Below, piece by piece: positions 32,301-41,266 of a stretch of DNA of 58,727 bases. Each line of letters begins with the position of its first letter. The stretch's first letter is position 1. This DNA comes from Spirochaetota bacterium. GTDB taxonomy: Bacteria > Spirochaetota > Spirochaetia > JABEVK01. Under the pieces are notes generated by a model, which worked only from the letters and a program-made list of their open reading frames with translations, made no database searches and had not been told where the DNA came from. Location: contig JAIFLN010000069.1 in NCBI GenBank assembly GCA_020049045.1, positions 1 through 58,727 on the forward strand. Direction: 5' to 3'. The translations under genes were made by a program, and so were the position numbers.

Positions 32301-33485
32301 ATGAAAAATCCCTACCCTTCTGACCATTTTGAGACCCAGGCCGTACGCACGCAGGTTGAACGAACCGGGTTTGGCGAGCACTCGGCCCCTATCTACCTGA
32401 CCTCCAGCTATCTGTTCGACAGTGCCGAGCACGCCCGGGCCCTGTTTGCCAACGAGCAGGAAGGGATGATCTACAGCCGCTACGACAACCCCTCGAACGA
32501 TGAGTTCATCGACAAAATGAAACGGCTTGAGGGAACTGCCGACGGCGTGGCCACAGCCAGCGGAATGGCGGCGGTCTTCGGTGCTCTGGCCGGTACCCTG
32601 TCGGCCGGAGACCACATTTTGGCGGGCCGCTCGCTGTTTGGGTCGAGTTTCCAGGTGCTGTCAACCATTCTGCCCCGTTTCGGCATCACCACCAGCTTTT
32701 TTGACCTCGGCAGGCCAGAAACCTGGGAAGCCCAGATCACAACGGCCACCAAGCTCGTTTACGTCGAAACACCCACCAACCCCGGTCTCGACCTGGTCGA
32801 CCTGGAGTTTCTTTCCTCGTTATGCAACAAACGCGGTCTGATTTTAGCCGTGGACAACTGCTTCGCCACTCCATACTTGCAGAACCCCGCCGCCTGGGGA
32901 GCCGACCTGGTCATCCATTCGGCGACCAAGTTTATCGACGGCCAGGGTCGTGGCTTGGGAGGTGTGATTCTGGGCAGCGAAGAACGGATCACTCCCATCC
33001 GCTTTTTTTGCCGTCAGACGGGACCGGCATTGTCGCCGTTTCATGGGTGGATGTTCAGCAAAAGTCTGGAAACACTGGCGGTACGGATGGACCGCCACTG
33101 CGACAATGCGGAGTTTCTAGCCCAGCGACTAGAAGGCCACCCCGCACTCAAGGGGGTCAAACACCCCTTTTTGGCCAGCCACCCACAGCAGGCCCTCGCC
33201 AAAAAGCAGATGAAACGGGGTGGCGGGTTGCTCACCCTCGATTTGAAAGGGGGTTTGGAAGCCGGTAAGAAATTCCTCGATGCCCTCGAGCTCTGCAGTT
33301 TGACCGCCAATTTGGGTGATACCAGGACTACGGCCACCCATCCGGCTTCGACAACTCATTCCAAGCTCACCGATGCCGAAAGGGCCGCCGTGGGAATTGG
33401 ACCGGGGACTGTCCGCCTTTCAGCGGGGCTGGAACACCGCGAGGACCTGCTGGCGGACTTGCTTCAGGCGTTGGAACGGGTTTGA
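32301..33485 (+). CDS. metZ: O-succinylhomoserine sulfhydrylase (MetZ), Cys/Met metabolism PLP enzyme
   Basis: A 394-residue enzyme of the cystathionine gamma-synthase family that uses sulfide to convert O-succinyl- (or O-acetyl-) homoserine into homocysteine. The motifs YSRYDNPSNDEF, TASGMAAVFGAL, YVETPTNPGLDLVDL, AVDNCFATP and the PLP lysine in VIHSATKFIDGQGR are all seen. The spacing and FGSSFQVL segment favour MetZ over MetB or MetC, but those remain possible. Together with mtnN-luxS upstream it provides a second route to homocysteine. The 3' end overlaps the convergent kinase gene by 22 bp. Confidence 0.85.
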   Translation: MKNPYPSDHFETQAVRTQVERTGFGEHSAPIYLTSSYLFDSAEHARALFANEQEGMIYSRYDNPSNDEFIDKMKRLEGTADGVATASGMAAVFGALAGTLSAGDHILAGRSLFGSSFQVLSTILPRFGITTSFFDLGRPETWEAQITTATKLVYVETPTNPGLDLVDLEFLSSLCNKRGLILAVDNCFATPYLQNPAAWGADLVIHSATKFIDGQGRGLGGVILGSEERITPIRFFCRQTGPALSPFHGWMFSKSLETLAVRMDRHCDNAEFLAQRLEGHPALKGVKHPFLASHPQQALAKKQMKRGGGLLTLDLKGGLEAGKKFLDALELCSLTANLGDTRTTATHPASTTHSKLTDAERAAVGIGPGTVRLSAGLEHREDLLADLLQALERV

Positions 33486-35035
33486 ACACTGGGCAGACGC
33501 ACCACAAACTGGGCACCGCCCCCAGGGGCCTTACCCACTTCAACGAACCCGTCATGCTCCTCGACAATCCGCTTCACAATTGCCAGCCCCAGCCCGGTTC
33601 CCGTTCCCCGTTCCTTGGTGGTGAAAAAAGTTTGAAAGATTTTTTTCTGAAGCTCGGGCGGTATGCCGGGACCAGTGTCGCTGACCGTCACAACCACCCA
33701 TTCTTCCTGGTGCCTCAAGGAAAGCGTCAGCGTCCCCTCGTGGTTCATGGCCTGAAGGGCATTTTGGACCAGGTTGGTCCAAACCTGAATCAGCTGATCG
33801 GGTCGGGCGAGTACTAGGGGGCATTCCTGATAATCCCGAACAACTTCCAGAGTATGCTTATTGGCCTGGGCATAGAGGTTCAAAACGGTATCAAGCCCCT
33901 CGGAGACCTTGGTAAGTGACGGGGGATCTTCGGGTTTTCCCGAACGAGCGTACGCGCCGAGGGTTTCCACCAGTTTATTGATCTTGTCGATAGCCTCGAG
34001 CTGCATCCGGTTTGTCCGCTGAAGCATAAAAATCGACAATACGTACGAAAACGCTGCCCTTCCTGCCGGGTCTTCTGTCAGCGGCTGCCAGCGGGAATCC
34101 CAATGGAGAAATCCCAGCTCAACCAGCTCGGAGGCTAAATCCTCCGCGTCGGGAAGCGGAAGGGCCTGCAGTTCCGCCTCAAGAACTTTCCTCTGGCTTC
34201 GTTGGGTTTTAGAATCCACCGCAAGGGCCGAAAGCATTGGTCCGTGTTCAAAAAGCTGCCAGAATGCCGCTGCTTGCCCAGGGGAAAGGGCTGCCAGAAT
34301 CTGAGGGGTCCGGGGCATCACATCGTGCCACCAGCTTCGCGTCATCGACAAAGAGGACGAGATAACACCAATGGGAGTGTTGATATCATGGCTGACGCTC
34401 GCCAGAAGCTCGCCGAGGGCCGCCATCTTCTCGACTTGCGCAGCTGCAGTTTGGGCCTGCCTTGTGCGTTCGAGGTTTTCCCTAAAAAAGCGCATCACCA
34501 TTTGAAGGATAAAGAAGGAAAAAACGGCACAGAACAGAAAAGAAATCCAGGCATCCCAGTATTGAATCTGGGGAGCTCCGTAAGGGGTCACCCACTCAGG
34601 ATGAACGGCTTGACCGATCAGACAGGCTCCAACCAGGGCCGAGCCAAGGGCAACATAGGCTAGACCGGTACGCTGGGAATGCAAGATTGTCGAGAAAATC
34701 AGTATCATGAGAAAAACTGTCAGTGTGGGACCTTGAACCCCGGCAAAAACAAAGAAGTTGCTGACAAAAAAAATCAGACCGGCCCAGGTTCCCAAGTGGG
34801 CAACCAGCTTGTATTTCGCTCGAAACCGAGCCAGCCAGAAAAGCAATCCGAAGATTCCGACTATGGCTAGATCGAGCAGAAGATAGCCGAATTGACGGGT
34901 CAGCAGACTATCGGAGACAAGAAAAAGCAAACCGATGACCAAGGCAACGAAAAGGACAACGTTGAGTATGCGCTGCTGGAGTCCGGTTGATCCGGAATCT
35001 CCGGCGATGAGAACCCACCAAGAATCGACCTTCAT
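33464..35035 (-). CDS. Membrane sensor histidine kinase (orphan)
   Basis: About 523 residues. The first 190 contain about six hydrophobic helices with short loops, a membrane-embedded sensor without a large periplasmic domain. A DHp helix carries ELLASVSHDINTPIGVI with the phospho-acceptor His near 216. A long helical insert follows and then the ATPase domain: N-box VQNALQAM, G1 DTGPGIPPE (near 452) and G2 GTGLGLAI (near 480). No response regulator gene is adjacent. Start assignment is uncertain: ATG 35035 is preferred because the hydrophobic region follows closely, but ATG 35050 and 35071 are in frame. It is divergent from potABCD. Confidence 0.85.
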   Translation of the reverse strand: MKVDSWWVLIAGDSGSTGLQQRILNVVLFVALVIGLLFLVSDSLLTRQFGYLLLDLAIVGIFGLLFWLARFRAKYKLVAHLGTWAGLIFFVSNFFVFAGVQGPTLTVFLMILIFSTILHSQRTGLAYVALGSALVGACLIGQAVHPEWVTPYGAPQIQYWDAWISFLFCAVFSFFILQMVMRFFRENLERTRQAQTAAAQVEKMAALGELLASVSHDINTPIGVISSSLSMTRSWWHDVMPRTPQILAALSPGQAAAFWQLFEHGPMLSALAVDSKTQRSQRKVLEAELQALPLPDAEDLASELVELGFLHWDSRWQPLTEDPAGRAAFSYVLSIFMLQRTNRMQLEAIDKINKLVETLGAYARSGKPEDPPSLTKVSEGLDTVLNLYAQANKHTLEVVRDYQECPLVLARPDQLIQVWTNLVQNALQAMNHEGTLTLSLRHQEEWVVVTVSDTGPGIPPELQKKIFQTFFTTKERGTGTGLGLAIVKRIVEEHDGFVEVGKAPGGGAQFVVRLPSVQTRSNA

Positions 35036-35202
35036 AGGGGACTTGAGCATCTTGGAACCATTGTCGTGCATCCAGATGCCAATTTCCACCCCCTTTGCGA
35101 CTTTGGACTTCCAGGGCATTCTCCTGCCAAAGACCACCCTCCGATTGACACGAGCCTGTCTTTTGCCTCAGAGTACCTTGAAATCAGAGGAGAGCGTCAC
35201 TG

Positions 35203-36306
35203 TTGAAAGGTAGTGAGGTCCGGGTCGAAAACGCGGACAAGAAGTTCGGGGATTTCCACGCTTTGAAGAGCGTCAGCCTCACCATCAAAAAGGGCGAGTT
35301 TTTCTCCCTTCTGGGTCCTTCCGGTTGCGGTAAAACAACCCTTTTGCGCATCATAGCAGGGTTTGAAGAACCGACGGCAGGAATGGTCTATCTCGATGAC
35401 GTCGATGTCATTCCCCTGCCGGCCGACAAGCGGCATACGAATACCGTCTTTCAGAACTACGCGCTGTTTCCCCACCTTTCTGTGTTTGAAAACATCGCCT
35501 TTCCCTTGCGCCTGAAGAAGGTTCCCTTTGAGCAGATCAAGGAGAAGGTCACCCGGTACCTCCAGCTCGTCCATCTCGTGGGTCAGGAGAACAAGAAGCC
35601 CAATCAGCTTTCCGGGGGGCAGAAGCAACGGGTCGCCATTGCCCGGGCGCTGATCAACGAGCCTTCGGTGTTGCTTCTCGACGAACCCCTGTCGGCTTTA
35701 GATGCCAAACTCCGCCACCAGCTCCTTATGGACCTCGATCTGATTCACGATGAAATCGGCATCACCTTCATCTACGTCACCCATGACCAAAGCGAAGCGC
35801 TTTCGGTTTCCGACCGCATCGCAGTGATGAACGAGGGCAGGGTCCTGCAGATTGGCACCCCCTTTGAAATCTACGAAGCCCCGGCCGACACCTTTGTTGC
35901 CAAATTCATCGGTGAGACCAATATCCTCGACGGCATCATCACGGCGCATAACGGCCGGTTCTACACCATCGAAACCGACCAGCTCGGACCCATCATGGTC
36001 ACCTCAGACCGCAAATTCGAAGTGGGTAAAAAGGTGCGGCACGCCATCCGCCCCGAAAAGATCGACATCACCAAGGAAAAACCCGAGGGTCTCCCCGATG
36101 ATTTCAACATCCTCCACGGCAAGGTTTCCGAGTCCATCTATTCGGGCTTCCAAAGCCAGTTCTATGTAGCAACCGACCAGAAACTACCGTTTAAAGTGTA
36201 CCAGCAGCACGAAAGTTATTTGGAGCGGGGGCCGGCCATCCGTTGGCAGGACGAGGTCTTCCTCAATTGGGATGCCGACGACGGCTACATTGTGGAGCTG
36301 ATCTGA
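35203..36306 (+). CDS. potA: Polyamine ABC transporter ATPase PotA
   Basis: A 367-residue ATP-binding subunit of a spermidine/putrescine importer. Walker A GPSGCGKTT (near 38-46), signature LSGGQKQRVAIARAL, Walker B LLLDEPLSALD and the switch His in IYVTHDQSEAL are all present. The C-terminal 130 residues form the TOBE-type regulatory domain found in PotA/MalK. The start is TTG at 35203 behind AGAGGAGAG with about 8-bp spacing. It overlaps potB by one base (TGATG). It is first in the potABCD operon. Confidence 0.95.
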   Translation: MKGSEVRVENADKKFGDFHALKSVSLTIKKGEFFSLLGPSGCGKTTLLRIIAGFEEPTAGMVYLDDVDVIPLPADKRHTNTVFQNYALFPHLSVFENIAFPLRLKKVPFEQIKEKVTRYLQLVHLVGQENKKPNQLSGGQKQRVAIARALINEPSVLLLDEPLSALDAKLRHQLLMDLDLIHDEIGITFIYVTHDQSEALSVSDRIAVMNEGRVLQIGTPFEIYEAPADTFVAKFIGETNILDGIITAHNGRFYTIETDQLGPIMVTSDRKFEVGKKVRHAIRPEKIDITKEKPEGLPDDFNILHGKVSESIYSGFQSQFYVATDQKLPFKVYQQHESYLERGPAIRWQDEVFLNWDADDGYIVELI

Positions 36307-37199
36307 TGTCGGGTAACACTGACAGCCGGGTCGGTACCACCTATTCCCTGCCGCTGACCCTCTGGATCAGCCTGTTCTTCGTCGTTCCCATGGCCATTGT
36401 TTTCCTCTACAGCTTTCTGACCCGGGATGTGGGCGGCGGTGTGCGTTGGGAATTCAACCTCGACGCTTACGCCGCCATCTTCAAGCAGACTTCCAGCGGC
36501 CAGTTCATCTACCTCGACATCCTTTGGTACACCCTGTGGATGGCGGTAGCGGCCACGGTTTTGACCATTCTGGTGGCCCTGCCCTGCGCCTATTACATCG
36601 CCCGGACCAAGAACAACACACTGCTGTTGTTCCTGGTCATCATCCCGTTCTGGGTCAACTTCATGATCCGCATCTACGCCTGGGTGGCGATTTTGGGCCA
36701 GTCCGGGATTTTGAACGAAGGCCTCATGGCCCTGGGACTGATCAAGGAACCGGTGCAATTCCTGTTCAACGACTATGCCGTTTTGCTGGTTTTGGTGTAC
36801 ACCAACCTTCCCTTCGCCATATTGCCCCTGTTCACCACCATTGAAAAATTTGATTTCGGGCTCCTCGAGGCCGCCCGGGACCTGGGGGCCACCCATATGG
36901 GGTCGCTGCGCAAGGTGATGCTCCCCAATATTCAGGGCGGCATCATCACGGCGGTGCTGTTTACCTTCATCCCCATCTTCGGCACCTTCGCCGTCCCCGA
37001 TGTCATGGGCGACTCGAACACCTACATGCTGGGTCAGCTGATCACCAGCAAGCTGAAAATGACCGGGGATTACCCCGGAGCTTCATCGTTGTCGGTGCTC
37101 ATCCTGATCCTCACTGCCGGGGGCCTCATTTTGTATACGGCTTTCCAGCGCAAACAGGAAAAGGACAAAATGGTCACCATCGCCGAGGACGCCCTATGA
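36306..37199 (+). CDS. potB: Polyamine ABC transporter permease PotB
   Basis: A 297-residue inner-membrane permease with six hydrophobic helices. The EAA loop that contacts the ATPase is visible in LLEAARDLGATHMGSLRKVM. The N-terminal segment LPLTLWISLFFVVPMAIVF and the IPFWVNFMIRIYAWV helix are characteristic of PotB. The ATG at 36306 shares a base with the potA stop. The stop overlaps potC as ATGA. Confidence 0.94.
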   Translation: MSGNTDSRVGTTYSLPLTLWISLFFVVPMAIVFLYSFLTRDVGGGVRWEFNLDAYAAIFKQTSSGQFIYLDILWYTLWMAVAATVLTILVALPCAYYIARTKNNTLLLFLVIIPFWVNFMIRIYAWVAILGQSGILNEGLMALGLIKEPVQFLFNDYAVLLVLVYTNLPFAILPLFTTIEKFDFGLLEAARDLGATHMGSLRKVMLPNIQGGIITAVLFTFIPIFGTFAVPDVMGDSNTYMLGQLITSKLKMTGDYPGASSLSVLILILTAGGLILYTAFQRKQEKDKMVTIAEDAL

Positions 37200-37975
37200 C
37201 CAAACCCCGGTTGTCCAAGGCGGTCTTCTGGACCACCATCGCCTTTCTCTTCCTTCCCCTGGTCGTCCTGATGGTTTTTTCCTTCAACGAAGGCCGCACC
37301 ATGGTGTGGAAGGGTTTCAGCTTCCGTTGGTACGAAAGCCTGTTCCTGCACCAGCCCCGGCTTTGGGCCGCGGTCAGCAACACCCTCATCGTAGCCTTCA
37401 CCTCAAGCATCTTGGCCACGGTTATCGGAACCCTGGGGGCCATCGCCATCCACTGGTACCGGTTCAAGGCGAAAGCCTACGTTCAAGCCATGAGCTTTTT
37501 GCCCCTCATCCTGCCTGAAATCATCATCGGCGTGTCTCTTCTGATCTTCTTCCGGATGATCGGCATGCCCCTGAGCCTGTGGACCATCGTCATCGCCCAC
37601 ACCAGTTTCACCATGCCCTTCGTGCTGCTCATGGTCACGGCCCGGTTGGGAGAATTCGACAACTCCATCATCGAAGCCGCCCGCGACCTGGGTGCCCGGG
37701 AAAGCCAAACCTTATTCCGAGTCATTCTGCCGATCGCTGTCCCGGGTATCTTCGCCGGCTTTCTGACAGCCTTTACTTTGTCGCTCGAAGACTTTGTGGT
37801 GACCTTCTTTGTCACAGGTTCGGGGTCAGACACGTTGCCCATTTTCATCTACAACCAGATCAAACGGAAACTACCGCCTGAGATCAATGCCTTTTCGGTG
37901 GTTCTCATCGGGGTCACCGTCTTCCTTCTTTTCTTTGCCCGACGTTCCATCAAGTACTTCGTGCAAAGAAAATAG
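37196..37975 (+). CDS. potC: Polyamine ABC transporter permease PotC
   Basis: A 259-residue permease partner of PotB with six hydrophobic helices. It contains WKGFSFRWYESLF after the first helix, typical of PotC, and the EAA loop IIEAARDLGARESQTLFRVI. It starts in an ATGA overlap with potB. Its stop codon TAG is part of a small hairpin that separates it from potD. Confidence 0.94.
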   Translation: MTKPRLSKAVFWTTIAFLFLPLVVLMVFSFNEGRTMVWKGFSFRWYESLFLHQPRLWAAVSNTLIVAFTSSILATVIGTLGAIAIHWYRFKAKAYVQAMSFLPLILPEIIIGVSLLIFFRMIGMPLSLWTIVIAHTSFTMPFVLLMVTARLGEFDNSIIEAARDLGARESQTLFRVILPIAVPGIFAGFLTAFTLSLEDFVVTFFVTGSGSDTLPIFIYNQIKRKLPPEINAFSVVLIGVTVFLLFFARRSIKYFVQRK

Positions 37976-37990
37976 CCGGCGTTGCCGGCT
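37974..37990 (+). repeat. Hairpin at the potC-potD junction
   Basis: An exact inverted repeat, AGCCGGC and GCCGGCT around GTT, begins inside the potC stop codon and ends 27 bp before potD. There is no T-tract, so it is unlikely to terminate. Such hairpins can protect 3' ends or set different mRNA levels for permeases and binding protein; that role is inferred. Confidence 0.5.
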
Positions 37991-38017
37991 AAGAGTGAAA
38001 AACGACTGGAGGACAGC

Positions 38018-39052
38018 ATGAAGAAGCTTTCCCTCGCCTTTTGTGCCGCCCTGTTGGCTGCCGCCACCCTAACAAGCTGTGGAGCCCCCGCCGCTTCGAA
38101 GGACCTGACGGTCTTCAACTGGATCGACTATATTCCCGAATCGGTTTTGGAGGACTTTAAAACCCAAACCGGTATCAACCTGGTGTACGACACCTACGAC
38201 TCCAACGAGTCTATGTACGCCAAACTGCTGGGCGGAGCCACCTACGACGTTGTGTTCCCATCCACAGACTTCATCCCCCGGATGATCGAAAAGGACATGC
38301 TCCTCAAGCTCGATACCAGCAAGATTCCCGAGCTGGCCAACCTCGAGCCTTCCTTGGCCGCCAAAAACACCTGGGACCCCAAGAACGACTACTCGGCACC
38401 CTATAACTTCGGGTCCACCGCCGTCATTTATTGGAAGGACAAGGTGGACATCGGCGACGGGTCATGGAACCTGCTCACAGACCCCAAGTACACCGACCGC
38501 ATCATGCTGATGGACGATCCCCGGGAAATCCTGGGTGCCGCGCTTCGCTACAATGGCTTCTCCATCAACTCCACCAACGCCGACGAGATCACAAAGGCCA
38601 AGGACACGGTCAACCTGTGGAAGAAGGGCATCGTCAAGTTTGACAACGACCTGATCAAGTCGGCCTTCGCCAAGAAGGAAATCTGGATCACCCTGAACTA
38701 CCCCGAAAACCAGGAAGCCGAGCTCGATGAAGCCGACAAGGCCAATATGGGCATCTTCTTCCCCAAGGAGGGAGGGGTTATGTTCATGGATGTCATGTCC
38801 ATCACCAAGGGTGCCAAGAACGTGGACAATGCCTATGCTTTCATCAACTTCATCCTGAAGCCCGAAAACCTGGCCAAGATTTATGACGAATTCGGCTACC
38901 CTGGTTCCATGTACCCCAAGACCGCTGCTTTGCGGACAGCCACTCCCCGTTACACCGCCGATCAGCTGACCAAGAGCGAGTTTAGGGCCGATGTCGGTGA
39001 AAACCTGTCGCTGTACGAATCTGCCTGGGAAGAAATCAAGGCCAGCAAATAA
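38018..39052 (+). CDS. potD: Polyamine-binding lipoprotein PotD
   Basis: A 344-residue substrate-binding subunit. The signal peptide ends in the lipobox LTSC (Cys near residue 21), so it is anchored in a membrane by a lipid. The mature part starts LTVFNWIDYIPESVLEDF, the standard PotD/PotF opening, with YDVVFPSTDFIPRM, and APYNFGSTAVIYWKDKV further on. GGAGGA precedes the ATG. It is fourth in potABCD; the polyamine preferred cannot be read. The EamA gene follows after one base. Confidence 0.94.
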   Translation: MKKLSLAFCAALLAAATLTSCGAPAASKDLTVFNWIDYIPESVLEDFKTQTGINLVYDTYDSNESMYAKLLGGATYDVVFPSTDFIPRMIEKDMLLKLDTSKIPELANLEPSLAAKNTWDPKNDYSAPYNFGSTAVIYWKDKVDIGDGSWNLLTDPKYTDRIMLMDDPREILGAALRYNGFSINSTNADEITKAKDTVNLWKKGIVKFDNDLIKSAFAKKEIWITLNYPENQEAELDEADKANMGIFFPKEGGVMFMDVMSITKGAKNVDNAYAFINFILKPENLAKIYDEFGYPGSMYPKTAALRTATPRYTADQLTKSEFRADVGENLSLYESAWEEIKASK

Positions 39053-39053
39053 C

Positions 39054-39941
39054 TTGAAGTCCAGACCCCTCGCTTACCTCGCCCTGGCGGTGCCTATCCT
39101 GGCCTGGGGTCTTTCCTTTCCCTCCATCAAGGCTGCCTTGGTGGAGTTCCCTCCTATGACACTGGCCTTTGGCAGGTTTCTTCTGGCTGGAACGGTGCTG
39201 GGTCTGTTGTATGCGGTTCGGGGACCAAGGACCCACTTTGCGCCTAAGGACCGATGGGCTCTCGTGCTCAGTGTCGCCACCGGGATTACCCTCTACTTTT
39301 TATTCGAAAATCACGGTGTGGGAATGATTCCCGCTTCGGCGGCCAGCCTGATCATAGCGGGCATCCCTATTCTTACCCTGTTGGCCGAACGGCTGGTTCA
39401 CAAACGCCGGCTGGGACCGCTGGGTACCGTTGCCGCACTGGTTTCCTTTGTCGGAGCTGCCCTTTTGGTTGGGTTTCCTCAAGGCTCTGAAGCCTCCCAA
39501 AACCCTCTGGGGTACCTTTTGATGCTGGGGGCCGCGGCCGCCTGGGTGTGGTACCTGTTCACCATGAAACCCCTGCAGCAAAGCTACCCCAACCTGGCCG
39601 TGACCGCATGGCAGATGATTCTTGGTGCAATCAGTTTCGCCCCGTTTGCCTTGGCCGAGATGCCCGATTGGCGTTGGCCTTCGCTTGCAGGCTGGGGGCA
39701 CCTGGTTTTTCAAGGGCTCGTCTGCTCGGCCCTTTCGTACCTTCTGTACAATTACGCCTTGAAAAAGGTAGGCATGCGCACCGCCAGCCTGTCAGTCAAT
39801 TTGATTCCCGTCGTCACAGCGGTGGCTTCCTACTTCTTGCTGGGCGAAGTGCTGGGTGCCTGGCAATGGCTGGGGGGTGCACTGGTCTTGGGCGCTGTTA
39901 TTGCCGTCGGGCTTGGTCAAACCCGGCCAGCGACTCAATGA
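39054..39941 (+). CDS. EamA/DMT family transporter
   Basis: A 295-residue inner-membrane protein with about ten hydrophobic helices in two homologous halves, the EamA drug/metabolite exporter layout. The first half starts LAVPILAWGLSFPSIKAAL, and the second contains GLVCSALSYLLYNYALKKVG and LIPVVTAVASYFLLGEVLG, the family's second EamA repeat. The start is TTG at 39054, one base after the potD stop, so it is the last gene of the pot transcript and might export a related amine. The substrate is unknown. The 3' end overlaps the amidase gene by 44 bp. Confidence 0.85.
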   Translation: MKSRPLAYLALAVPILAWGLSFPSIKAALVEFPPMTLAFGRFLLAGTVLGLLYAVRGPRTHFAPKDRWALVLSVATGITLYFLFENHGVGMIPASAASLIIAGIPILTLLAERLVHKRRLGPLGTVAALVSFVGAALLVGFPQGSEASQNPLGYLLMLGAAAAWVWYLFTMKPLQQSYPNLAVTAWQMILGAISFAPFALAEMPDWRWPSLAGWGHLVFQGLVCSALSYLLYNYALKKVGMRTASLSVNLIPVVTAVASYFLLGEVLGAWQWLGGALVLGAVIAVGLGQTRPATQ

Positions 39942-41181
39942 CAATTCCAGCTTCAAGAAGCACCTCTTCGTCGTAAGGACGCGCATAAAGCACGGCTGGA
40001 ATAGGCAAACCGCCAGCCCCCCTGGCCAAAGGCAGCGTTAATGCGGGGCAAGCGGTTCCCGCGAAGGCGAACACATGGCCCGACGTCAGAACCACACCGA
40101 CTCCCAACCGGTCCATCATGGCCACCGTCTCGGCCCGCACCGAGGCCAACCTGGTCCAGGCCTTGCCGTATTCCGCCGAGGTCAGCGGGTGTTCCAAGGC
40201 CAGGCTCTTCTCCACCCAGGTTTGTCCGTACCGAAGGCAGGTATCAGAATGTCGGAGGTTGTAGTCAGCGACTGCCCTTAACGATCGGATCTCCTGACGA
40301 TCCCGGCGCAGCGCTGCGTCGAAGGCGGTTTGAAATTCGTGGACGAGAACGGTTGTCAAGGCCTCTTCCTCGAGCGAGGGAGCCTCAAAGGGAACCAGCT
40401 CAATCCCTTGGGTCCGTAACTGGTCCACCAGACGTTCGAGGGCCACCTCGACACCAGTGTCCGATTCCGAGTCGGGTAGAACCAATCCCCAGCGAAGGCT
40501 TGGTGCTTTCGGCGCTGAAGAGCCCCCAAGCACTTCGAAGGCTTGGGCGGCCAAACGCACAGACCGGGTCATAGGGCCGACGGCGTCGCAAGTGGGTGAG
40601 ATGGGAATGACGCCCCGGCTGCTCAGACGGCCCGGGGTTGGCCTGAGCCCCACAATGCCCGCCCGCATAGCGGGACTGATGATGGAGCCGCAGGTTTCTG
40701 TCCCAAGAGCCAGATCCACATAGCCAGCCGCCACAGCCACCGCCGATCCTGAGGAGGATCCCGAAGGATCACCCTCGAGTTCCCAATAGTCCCGAACCTT
40801 GCCTCCCCGGGAGGAGTACCCGTTGGGCATCCCTTCCGTGATAAAGTTCGCCAGTTCCGTCATATTTGTCTTGCCGCAGATAACAGCTCCGGCAGCCCTC
40901 AGTCGCGATACCACTTCGGCATCTTCTAAGGCAAACCGGTCGCCTAAAGCCAGACTGCCCGCCGATGTGTGGGTGCCGTCGTCGGTGTCAATATTGTCTT
41001 TGAGAAGGACCGGCAATCCGTGGAGTGGACTGCGGGGGCCCCGCTCACTGCGTTCCTTATCCAAGGCATTGGCTACAAGGGGGGCCTCCGGGTTCCATTC
41101 GAGAACGGCGTTGTAACCGGCACCAGCCTGATCATCGGCCAGGATACGGGCAAAACTGCGGATGATTGTGGTTTCTGACAT
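39898..41181 (-). CDS. Amidase signature family protein
   Basis: A 427-residue hydrolase of the amidase signature family (GatA, AtzF and general amidases). The catalytic triad is visible: Lys in VLLKDNID, the cis-Ser in GDPSGSSSGSAVAVAAG, and the nucleophile Ser in LGTETCGSIISPA. A separate gatB/gatC is not nearby and the length is shorter than GatA (about 480), so a general amidase is more likely. The ATG at 41181 follows the fba terminator. It converges on the EamA gene with a 44-bp overlap, the longest in the window. Confidence 0.87.
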   Translation of the reverse strand: MSETTIIRSFARILADDQAGAGYNAVLEWNPEAPLVANALDKERSERGPRSPLHGLPVLLKDNIDTDDGTHTSAGSLALGDRFALEDAEVVSRLRAAGAVICGKTNMTELANFITEGMPNGYSSRGGKVRDYWELEGDPSGSSSGSAVAVAAGYVDLALGTETCGSIISPAMRAGIVGLRPTPGRLSSRGVIPISPTCDAVGPMTRSVRLAAQAFEVLGGSSAPKAPSLRWGLVLPDSESDTGVEVALERLVDQLRTQGIELVPFEAPSLEEEALTTVLVHEFQTAFDAALRRDRQEIRSLRAVADYNLRHSDTCLRYGQTWVEKSLALEHPLTSAEYGKAWTRLASVRAETVAMMDRLGVGVVLTSGHVFAFAGTACPALTLPLARGAGGLPIPAVLYARPYDEEVLLEAGIVIESLAGFDQARRQ

Positions 41182-41216
41182 ACCTTAGAGGATCCTTATC
41201 ACAACACGACGCCCAC

Positions 41217-41254
41217 AAAAAAACCGGCCCCGAAAAGGGCCGGTCTCTTTTTTT
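41217..41254 (-). terminator. Rho-independent terminator of fba
   Basis: On the minus strand an 8-bp stem (ACCGGCCC and GGGCCGGT around a six-base loop) is followed by six T. It begins 13 bp after the fba stop. A T-rich tract on the other side makes it potentially bidirectional. It separates fba from the downstream amidase gene. Confidence 0.85.
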
Positions 41255-41266
41255 GCGAAAGACGGC

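Noticed and set aside
35145-35150. TTGACA upstream of potA as a -35 box
   Set aside because: No acceptable -10 lies 16-18 bp downstream.
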